From: Natronolimnohabitans sp. A-GB9 | Lineage (GTDB): Archaea > Halobacteriota > Halobacteria > Halobacteriales > Natrialbaceae | Reading direction: 5' to 3' | Assembly (NCBI RefSeq): GCF_030848565.1 | Contig: NZ_JAVDDV010000023.1 | Location: 1 to 46,592 of the forward strand | Length of the DNA: 46,592 bases | Part shown: positions 36,254-42,666 of the stretch, piece by piece | How the letters are laid out: every line of letters starts with the position of its first letter | Position numbering within the stretch: the first letter of the stretch is position 1 | The notes under the pieces: model-generated | The model's database searches: none | What the model was told of the DNA's origin: nothing | The model's input: the letters and a program-made list of their open reading frames with translations, nothing else | Made by a program: the position numbers and the translations under genes

Positions 36254-37021
36254 CTATCCGTACACGAGTCGAAGTTCGATGTCGTCGACGGCTTCGAGCA
36301 ACGCCCCGTACAGTTCGTCCTCGATGCGGTCTTCGGTGAGACGGTTGGCGGCACCAGCGATCGTCACAGCCGCAACCGGGCGTCCGTCGCTGATGATCGG
36401 CGTCGCGATCGCGTGGAGCCCTCGCAGATCCTCCTGGAAGTTCATCGCGTACCCGCGCTCGCGTGCCGCCTCGAGTTCGTCGAACAACACCTGCCGATCA
36501 GTGATCGTGTTCTCTGTCTGGGCCGGCAGACCGTGACGATCGATGATCTCTTCGACCTCTTCTCTGGGAAGATCAGCGAGAATCGCCTTCCCCGCCGAGT
36601 TCGCGTGGAGGTAGACCCACTTCCCGATCGTCGAATCGAACGAGAACGATTCGTTCTGCGGAACGCCGTAGACGAACATTCCAAGCCCGTTTTCGTGGAC
36701 GATAAGCCAGGCCGCCTCGTCAGTCTCGGCGGCTAACCGGTCGATTCGATCCTTCGCGGCGTGGTAGACCTCGTACTGATTTCGAACGTGGACACCGGTG
36801 TTGAAGAACTCGAGTCCGAGGCGATAGTAGCCGTCTTCGTTGACGACGTATCTATTGCGCTCGAGACTCACGAGATGTTTGTGTACGGTACTTTTTGCCA
36901 ATCCGAGCCGGTCAGCGAGTTCGGTCACTCCTGCGCCGTTGGTCTCTTTAAGGGCTTCTATGATGGCGAACAGTGTGCCATTCGATTTGATTGATCGTCC
37001 AGAACGCTCACGTCCTTCCAT
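36254..37021 (-). CDS. IclR family regulator (3)
   Basis: A 255-residue IclR-type regulator. The winged helix (GTLFAIIEALKETNGAGVT, then GLAKSTVHKHLVSLERNRY) lies at residues about 14-75, and the effector domain (about 80-250) includes HANSAGKAILADLPREE and ATPIISDGRPVAAVTIAGAANR. The start at 37021 follows an AT-rich box at about 37045-37053 on the reverse strand. A palindrome-like site ACCGGAAATTCGGT (37092-37105) sits just upstream. The gene reads toward the CoA ligase on the same strand, 138 bases away, and is the likely regulator of that gene. Confidence 0.9.
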   Translation of the reverse strand: MEGRERSGRSIKSNGTLFAIIEALKETNGAGVTELADRLGLAKSTVHKHLVSLERNRYVVNEDGYYRLGLEFFNTGVHVRNQYEVYHAAKDRIDRLAAETDEAAWLIVHENGLGMFVYGVPQNESFSFDSTIGKWVYLHANSAGKAILADLPREEVEEIIDRHGLPAQTENTITDRQVLFDELEAARERGYAMNFQEDLRGLHAIATPIISDGRPVAAVTIAGAANRLTEDRIEDELYGALLEAVDDIELRLVYG

Positions 37022-37175
37022 AGCTAGTGTATTGGAAACATACTGCTAAAGCATTCTGTTTGATTTCTGCTCTCTACCATATATCGTAAATACCGGAAAT
37101 TCGGTTCTGTGAAACCACGAGAAATCGATCGAGTGGACAGCACTCAGTGTGTCCGATCGTTCGAGGGTGTTGGTC

Positions 37176-37290
37176 GTGGTGCCAGACAGCACGGGTGGAC
37201 ACTCGCCGCCCTGTCCAGGAACCCGCCTGTGTGGCGATCGGCAGGAGATCGGAACACCAGTCCGTAGCAGTGACTGCTGTCCGGCAGTAT
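37176..37290 (+). repeat. Dispersed 115-bp element with palindromic inverted ends (copy 3, diverged)
   Basis: The ends match the family: GTGCCAGACAGCA inside 37176-37191 on the left and TGCTGTCCGGCAGTAT at 37275-37290 on the right. The interior is only weakly like copies 1 and 2. It lies 155 bases upstream of the start of IclR gene 3, as copy 1 does for IclR gene 1 (265 bases). Confidence 0.6.
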
Positions 37291-37781
37291 CACGATCAGG
37301 AAACTCCCTTGGCTATCGGGAGTCACGATATCTCGAGGACAGAGAAAGCCTGTGATATATAGTTCTAACAGCATAAATAGTTCTATTGAATGTTGTGCAT
37401 ATAGAGCAACATACTTGGGTCTGAGTCGACGGTCGACGGCACAGTCACCAGCGACTTGGAATCGCGATTTCGTATCGTTAAGTCGGACAAAGAGGCGTTG
37501 GCCGCCGTATTACCGATAGACCCACTATCGTATCGAATAGTCTGTACTAGCGCACAGTAGTTCGCGTCTATTACTGATATTTGTGGGTAAATAATCTATC
37601 TAAGATCATAAAAAACGGCTCGGGGCGGAAGTTGCTTGTAGGGTATTCAAGAGCTAGCACTCGTTCGACAGGCAGGCCAATATTGCTCTACTTTGGCAAC
37701 ATCATAGAGGGAATTGCTGAAATAATAATTTGAATGATTGGTTGCTCGTGGCAAACGACTCGAGACGAGAGCTATTTCAGA

Positions 37782-37863
37782 TACAATAGGTGAGGTAGGT
37801 ACAATAGGTACTCTACCTATTGCACCGATTGTATCAATTGTACCTACTCCAGATACGGTACAG
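37782..37863. repeat. Inverted array of 9-bp units, CCTATTGTA-like
   Basis: Units of 9 bases face each other across a 7-base spacer (TACTCTA, 37809-37815). On the left are TACAATAGG (37782), TGAGGTAGG (37791) and TACAATAGG (37800). On the right are CCTATTGCA (37816), CCGATTGTA (37825), TCAATTGTA (37834) and CCTACTCCA (37843). The unit is the same as in the array at 3418-3489. The symmetric layout suggests binding of a protein with several contacts. It lies about 150-230 bases upstream of FAH gene 2. Confidence 0.65.
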
Positions 37864-38013
37864 TAGCTATGCGGAGGAGGGCCGTGCCAGATTGTCGAAA
37901 CGAGTGGACGGCCGGACAGCCCGTCGGCAGACGATCAACTCGAGCGCAGTCCCAGCCGACCGTGTCGAGGTCGAATCGGTAGACATACCCACCTGGACTC
38001 ACGACGTCCGGTA

Positions 38014-38736
38014 ATGCGACTCGCACGGATCGCGACTTCCGATGGACCGGTTACCGGACAGTACGACGACGGCGTCGTCCACGCCGACGACGAGAGCTAC
38101 GAAGTCGGCGTCGACGGCGATCTCTTGCCGCCTTGTGAGCCATCGGCGCTGTACTGTGTCGGCCGCAACTACGCGGAAACCTTAGATCAGATGGAGTACG
38201 AGCGCCCCGAGGAACCCGACTTTTTCATCAAGCCGCCGACGTCCCTGGTGGCACACGAGGAGCCGATTCCCTATCCCGAGTTCACGGACGAACTGACCTA
38301 CGCCGGCGAGCTCGCGGCGGTCATCGACGAACCGTGCCACGACGTCTCGGAGGACGAGGTCCCCGACGTCGTCCGTGGGTACACGATCATGAACGACGTC
38401 GACGCCCTCGACCAACAGGGCCGAACCGCACGGAAAGCGTTCGACGGCTCCGGACCGCTCGGCCCGTGGATCGAGACCGATGTCGATCCGACTGGAATCG
38501 ATATGTGGACGGACGTAAGCGGTGAACGACGACAGGACGCAAACACGGAACTGATGTTGTTCGATCCCTACGAGATACTCTCGTATCTCTCGAGACGGTT
38601 TACGTTCCAACCGGGTGACGTCGTCGCGTTCGGCAGCCCTGCGAACCCCGGACTCATCGAACCCGGTGATGCCGTCGAGATCACGTACGAGGGGGTTGGA
38701 ACCCTTCGGAATCGAGTCGTCGATACGGGCGAGTAG
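38014..38736 (+). CDS. FAH family hydrolase (2)
   Basis: A 240-residue FAH-family protein. Recognisable parts are VGRNYAE (residue about 49), FFIKPPTSLVAHEEPI, the metal-binding ELTYAGELAAVID, and VAFGSPANPGLIEPGDAVEI near the end. It is shorter than FAH 1 (292) but complete for the small subgroup, which includes 5-oxopent-3-ene-tricarboxylate decarboxylase/isomerase and fumarylpyruvate hydrolase types. The start ATG at 38014 is natural. It stands alone, with lactate permease further downstream. The exact reaction cannot be read; breakdown of a ring-cleavage product is probable. Confidence 0.83.
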   Translation: MRLARIATSDGPVTGQYDDGVVHADDESYEVGVDGDLLPPCEPSALYCVGRNYAETLDQMEYERPEEPDFFIKPPTSLVAHEEPIPYPEFTDELTYAGELAAVIDEPCHDVSEDEVPDVVRGYTIMNDVDALDQQGRTARKAFDGSGPLGPWIETDVDPTGIDMWTDVSGERRQDANTELMLFDPYEILSYLSRRFTFQPGDVVAFGSPANPGLIEPGDAVEITYEGVGTLRNRVVDTGE

Positions 38737-38970
38737 AAAACGGCCTGGACACGTCAAGCGGATCGTGTGTACGCCGGCACTGATCGACAGGGGCCCGTCT
38801 CGGCCATGGACACCGATCACGATGGCTCCGGGCGTCACTACTGCTCGTTTCGGTCCGTAGCGTACCCACAGCACAGTACGATTGATTTGTAGCTATTTTC
38901 GGATTTGGCATTTTAGAAATTGTATTGCATGACTAAATTTCGATTATGTATGTATCGCATCTTCTACCAT

Positions 38971-39101
38971 CATATTTATTAATATGGTTCTGATGCGTAT
39001 TGTGTGAGGTGTTTGCAATGGACATAGGGGCAATACTGTCGACCCACCGAAATCCGTGTACAGGGGGTAACTACATCAGTCGACTCGAGTCGACGGGAGG
39101 T
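38971..39101 (+). promoter_or_regulatory. lctP promoter, leader palindrome and Shine-Dalgarno
   Basis: The TATA-like element lies inside an inverted repeat, CATATT-TATT-AATATG (38971-38986). The likely start of transcription near 39003 gives a leader of roughly 107 bases, which is long for haloarchaea. The leader holds a perfect 16-base palindrome, GTCGACTCGAGTCGAC (39079-39094), directly before a strong ribosome binding site GGAGGT (39096-39101), 8 bases ahead of the ATG. The palindrome could be an operator or a hairpin that affects access to the binding site. The rest of the gap 38737-39109 shows no gene. Confidence 0.6.
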
Positions 39102-39109
39102 CCTGAAAG

Positions 39110-39951
39110 ATGGTTGTAGAGACACTCGCTGCGGCGTTACCGCTGGTGGTCGTCGCAATCTTGATCGTCGGGCTGCTGTGGCCGGCGACGTATGCGATGC
39201 CGATCGCGTGGGGCGTTGCACTCGGGATCGGATACGTCATGTGGAACAATCCCCCCGAGTATCTCGCGGCAGCGTCGATCGTCGGAGTGATGACGGCTCT
39301 CGAGATCCTCTGGATCGTTTTCGGCGCGCTCGTCTTGCTGTATACGCTGATGCAGGCTGGTGCGTTTGATCGGATCAACGAAGGGTTCACGGCGATATCG
39401 GACGATCGACGCGTTCAGATCGTCCTGCTTGGCTTTCTACTCGCGACGTTCATCGAGGGCGCTGCCGGCTTCGGGACGCCGGCTGCGGTCGTCGCACCGC
39501 TGTTGCTCGCGCTTGGGTTCCCGGCGCTTGCAGCGGTGCTCGCTGCGCTGATCGGACACATCATCGCCGTGACCTACGGCGCAGTGGGAACTCCGATCAT
39601 CGTCGGCATCCAGGACCCCCTCGAGAGCGTCGCGTTCACACAGGAGGCGATCCAGGCCGAGGGGATGACCGTCGCCGAGTACTCGGTCGAAGTCGCCGCC
39701 TGGGCAGCCACCTACCACGCGCTGGTCGGGTTCGTGATGCCGCTGTTCGCCGTCGGGATGGTCGTCTACTTCTTTAGCCCGAAAGACGAACGCTCACTCG
39801 AGCCAGCACTCGAGGTCTGGCCGCTCTGTCTGTTCGCGGGGATCGCCTTCGCCGTTCCCTACTGGCTCTCGGCGTGGTTCCTGACGGCCGAGTTCCCGGC
39901 GTTGATCGGATCGATGGTCGGCACCGCGATCGTCATTCCCGCTCTCAAGGC
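39110..39951 (+). pseudogene. lctP: Lactate permease LctP, 5' part (split by insertion sequence)
   Basis: The first 281 codons of an L-lactate permease (LctP, H+ or Na+ coupled import of lactate or glycolate). Hydrophobic helices are numerous, with family stretches [25 protein letters not shown] and [29 protein letters not shown]. The frame is broken at codon 281 by the insertion sequence at 39952-41613. If the element and one copy of the 10-base target repeat are removed, the reading frame continues exactly (IPALKAGYFLPEE), so the gene would then encode 577 residues. The insertion therefore looks recent and the gene is inactive as found. Confidence 0.9.
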
Positions 39952-40113
39952 CTGTCTCTTACCCATAACTCATCTCTACTGAGAAAAATCAACCAAATTC
40001 CGCCCGATATGAATAGATCAGTCAGGAAGGAATCATTATTGATACTGGCTTACGACTTTCAGAGGCTGGACAGTCTGTGACCCTGAACAAAAGCTGGATT
40101 CACGGAGAGTCTC

Positions 40114-40144
40114 GCTGAATGAGCGGCTGTGGCGCTCATTCAGC
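40114..40144 (-). terminator. Hairpin at the transposase 3' end
   Basis: A perfect 12-base stem (GCTGAATGAGCG, 40114-40125, and its complement 40133-40144) with a 7-base loop overlaps the final codons and stop of the transposase. It could end the transposase transcript or block read-through from lctP into the gene from outside. There is no long T-run. Confidence 0.6.
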
Positions 40145-41560
40145 ACCCAGTTCGTAGCCTTCTGCCCACATGCGGAGCTTCTGAAGCCCTTTCCACATCG
40201 TCTCCCAGCCTGGAGGAGGATCTGAACCGCGGTCTAAATATCCGCCAAGCTTCGCCACATGTACCGCGTAGGCTTTCCCGCTTTGACCGCTCAGTTCTGG
40301 AAATTTCGTTTCCAGAACTGCGCGTTCGGCCTCGCTTAACAAGATCTCTGGAGCAACTGAACTCTCTCCACGGGCTAGCTCTCGTAACTCCAAGACCTTC
40401 CAGGCAATCACTGAATACACGCTCAACAACACTTCCATACGCTCCCACGTTTGCAGTTGCCGTTCTTCGATTTTACAACCGCTCTTCAGCACCTTGTGCC
40501 AGTCTTCGATCCGCCAGCGAAGGCCGTAGTACTCGATAATGGCTAGAATATCGTCGAACGTTTCGACCGATTCAGTGGTGAGTAACACCCACTGAATCGG
40601 ATCGCCAGTCCCATTGACTTCATCCACTCTCACCACATTCACTTTGACGGACCCTTCTTGATCCGGATTATTTCGCGGTGCGCGCAACTCACAGGTTCCT
40701 GCAGTGATTGAGACTTCGGCTGTTCTGGCTTCTCGTCCACCGCCTTGTTGAATCTCGATGGAGTTGCGACCTCGTTCTGCGAGGTCGCTACTCCAATCGA
40801 AGAGTTTCCCACCTTCACCACCTTCTGTCAAGACTCGTCGGTTTTGATTGGCTCGAACAACGAAACCAGCGTTAGCACTCTCCTTGCTCAGTTCCTCGTA
40901 CAACGAGAAGGCGTCCCCACCTCGGTCATGGACAAAAATCGGACGCACGTCTTCGGGAAGCCACTCGGCGGCTTCCCTATCCCCACGCAACCACTTTTCA
41001 TGCTCGTTCTCAAGGAGAATTGGGTCGTCTTTGCCGTTTGTGCTGTAAGTGTTGCCCGCCTGTTGGTCCTCGACCAGCACCTGCTGGTCGATGACCCCAG
41101 TCATCTGCTGCGTGTCTGGGCGAATACCAACGGAAGTGTGTAATTTGACGCCTTCTACGTCGATATCTGAGGAACTAATATCTCCAAGACCGTCCTTGGC
41201 TGGGTGGCGAGGAAAGGTGAGATACGTCGTGTCGGAGACGACCAACAGCTCGTCTCCGCCACTCACCCGTGATCGCTGTGACTGCCTGTGAGCAGAGAGA
41301 ATCTCGGTCGGTTCCACACTCTCATTATCGCAAAATCGGTATGTAGCCTTTGTGGACGCCCAGTCCTCGCAGGAAGCCGGGATGGACTCGGCAGGTGAAC
41401 TGCCGAGTTCATCCCCGAGTTGGACCAATCGATCGGTAAGACGCTTGTCTCCGAACTCCGCTGCCCGAAACTCCGTCCGAATCCAACCTGATACATCCAT
41501 GTCACACAACTCCCCGTCATCGTTCAGATCAGGTCGCCAACTCCGCTGATCTCGTCCCAT
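40136..41560 (-). CDS. IS4-family (IS50-type) transposase
   Basis: A 474-residue DDE transposase. Landmarks follow the Tn5 transposase in order: FGDKRLTDRLVQL (near residue 36), ATYRFCDN, the first Asp in VVSDTTYLTF (about 108), the second in FVHDRGGDAFSLYEEL (about 210), and the YREK-like catalytic Glu region YYGLRWRIEDWHKVLKSG (about 345). The DDE set looks complete, so it is probably active. The ATG at 41560 lies 53 bases inside the element and follows a purine-rich ggctgggag; an internal ATG at 41500 (MDVSGWIRTEF) is the alternative and would align better with Tn5. The stop lies in the hairpin at 40114-40144. Confidence 0.92.
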   Translation of the reverse strand: MGRDQRSWRPDLNDDGELCDMDVSGWIRTEFRAAEFGDKRLTDRLVQLGDELGSSPAESIPASCEDWASTKATYRFCDNESVEPTEILSAHRQSQRSRVSGGDELLVVSDTTYLTFPRHPAKDGLGDISSSDIDVEGVKLHTSVGIRPDTQQMTGVIDQQVLVEDQQAGNTYSTNGKDDPILLENEHEKWLRGDREAAEWLPEDVRPIFVHDRGGDAFSLYEELSKESANAGFVVRANQNRRVLTEGGEGGKLFDWSSDLAERGRNSIEIQQGGGREARTAEVSITAGTCELRAPRNNPDQEGSVKVNVVRVDEVNGTGDPIQWVLLTTESVETFDDILAIIEYYGLRWRIEDWHKVLKSGCKIEERQLQTWERMEVLLSVYSVIAWKVLELRELARGESSVAPEILLSEAERAVLETKFPELSGQSGKAYAVHVAKLGGYLDRGSDPPPGWETMWKGLQKLRMWAEGYELGAE

Positions 41561-41623
41561 CTCCCAGCCTCAACTTCTCAGCTACGGGAATAGAATTTGT
41601 GGGTAAGAGACAGCTCTCAAGGC

Positions 41624-42515
41624 GGGGTACTTTCTGCCCGAGGAGAAGTGGGATTTCCCGCCGCGAGAGGAGTGGCCCAGTCACTGGGTCGGAACGATCG
41701 AACCGGGTGAGAACGGCGGTGGAACGACGGCCGCGACGAACGGCGGACGGGCGATGTCGCTGTTCCGAGCGTGGTCGCCGTACATCTTCCTCGTCGTGTT
41801 GCTGGTGATCACCCGCGTGATCGAACCGATCACGGAGTTTTTCACCAGTTCGCTGTTCGTCCTCGAGTGGTCGAACATCCTGGGGACGGGACACGCCGCA
41901 GCGATCGAGTGGGGCCACGCTCCCGGCCTGTGGCTGCTCGTGAGTGCGCTCGTCGCGATCCCACTCTTTGGGATGAACACCGACCAGGTCAGCAAAGCGT
42001 GGCGTGAAGCCGGAGAGAAGATCGTCTCCCCGCTGATCGCGCTCGTGTTCGTTATCGCGATGGTCCAGGTGATGTTGCTCTCCGGTGCCCCCGATAGTGC
42101 GCCGGAGGTCGGAAGTATGATCGAGGTGCTCGCGGTCGCGACCGCAGATGTCTTCGGTCCGGCCTACCCCGCTATCGCGGCGTTGATCGGCGCACTCGCC
42201 GCAGCGATGACCGGATCGAACACCGCCTCGAACATCACCTTCGGTGCGTTCCAGTTCGAGGCGGCGTCAGAACTGGGCTTCCCGACGCAGATCATCGTCG
42301 GTGCACAGGCCGTCGGTGGGGCGATCGGTAACCTCGTCGCGATCCACAACGTCATCGCAGCACTCGCGACCGTCGGCCTCGTCGGCCAGGAGGGACGGAT
42401 TATCCGGCTGAACCTGATTCCGCTGGTCTACTACGCGGTGTTCGTCGGATTCTGGGCGCTGGTGTTCGTCTACATCATGCCCGATGTGTTGCCAGCGGTG
42501 TTCGACGTCTTCTAA
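41624..42515 (+). pseudogene. lctP: Lactate permease LctP, 3' part
   Basis: The remaining 296 codons of the permease, in the frame of GYFLPEEKWDFPPREEWP and then many membrane helices, including the family-typical AMTGSNTASNITFGAFQ and GAQAVGGAIGNLVAIHNVIAAL. The part up to 41753 is in frame with the rest, showing that the whole gene is preserved apart from the insertion. An ATG at 41754 might allow internal initiation, but half a permease would not be functional. Confidence 0.9.
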
Positions 42516-42666
42516 CAGTACTGTTCGTCTACCGGTTCGATTTTTCTCGCCATCGCGACGTCGCTACGGAACGTTGTCGGCTCGAGTCGGCAGTCTCGGT
42601 TCCCGCTCGGACTCACGAAGCCACGACGCGCGAAACGCGACCGCTATCGCTAAAAACTAGCGATGA

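Larger units (their letters stand above)
37022..38013. other. 992-bp intergenic region with repeats, before FAH hydrolase 2
   Basis: No gene is recognised. It holds the IclR 3 promoter, copy 3 of the 110-bp element (37176-37290), and the 9-bp-periodic array (37782-37863), each listed separately. The stretch 37500-37800 is AT-rich. Open frames such as one ending at 38014 have Arg-rich content and are taken as chance. Confidence 0.45.
39952..41613 (-). mobile_element. IS4-family insertion sequence, IS50/Tn5-like group
   Basis: A 1662-base element with inverted ends CTGTCTCTTACCCATAA (left) and CTGTCTCTTACCCACAA (right, reverse strand). It is flanked by an exact 10-base target duplication, CTCTCAAGGC (39942-39951 and 41614-41623). 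The ends closely resemble those of bacterial IS50/Tn5 (CTGTCTCTTATACACA). The single gene encodes a transposase with the IS50-type catalytic layout. It disrupts lctP. The clean duplication and matching ends show that it is intact. Confidence 0.93.
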
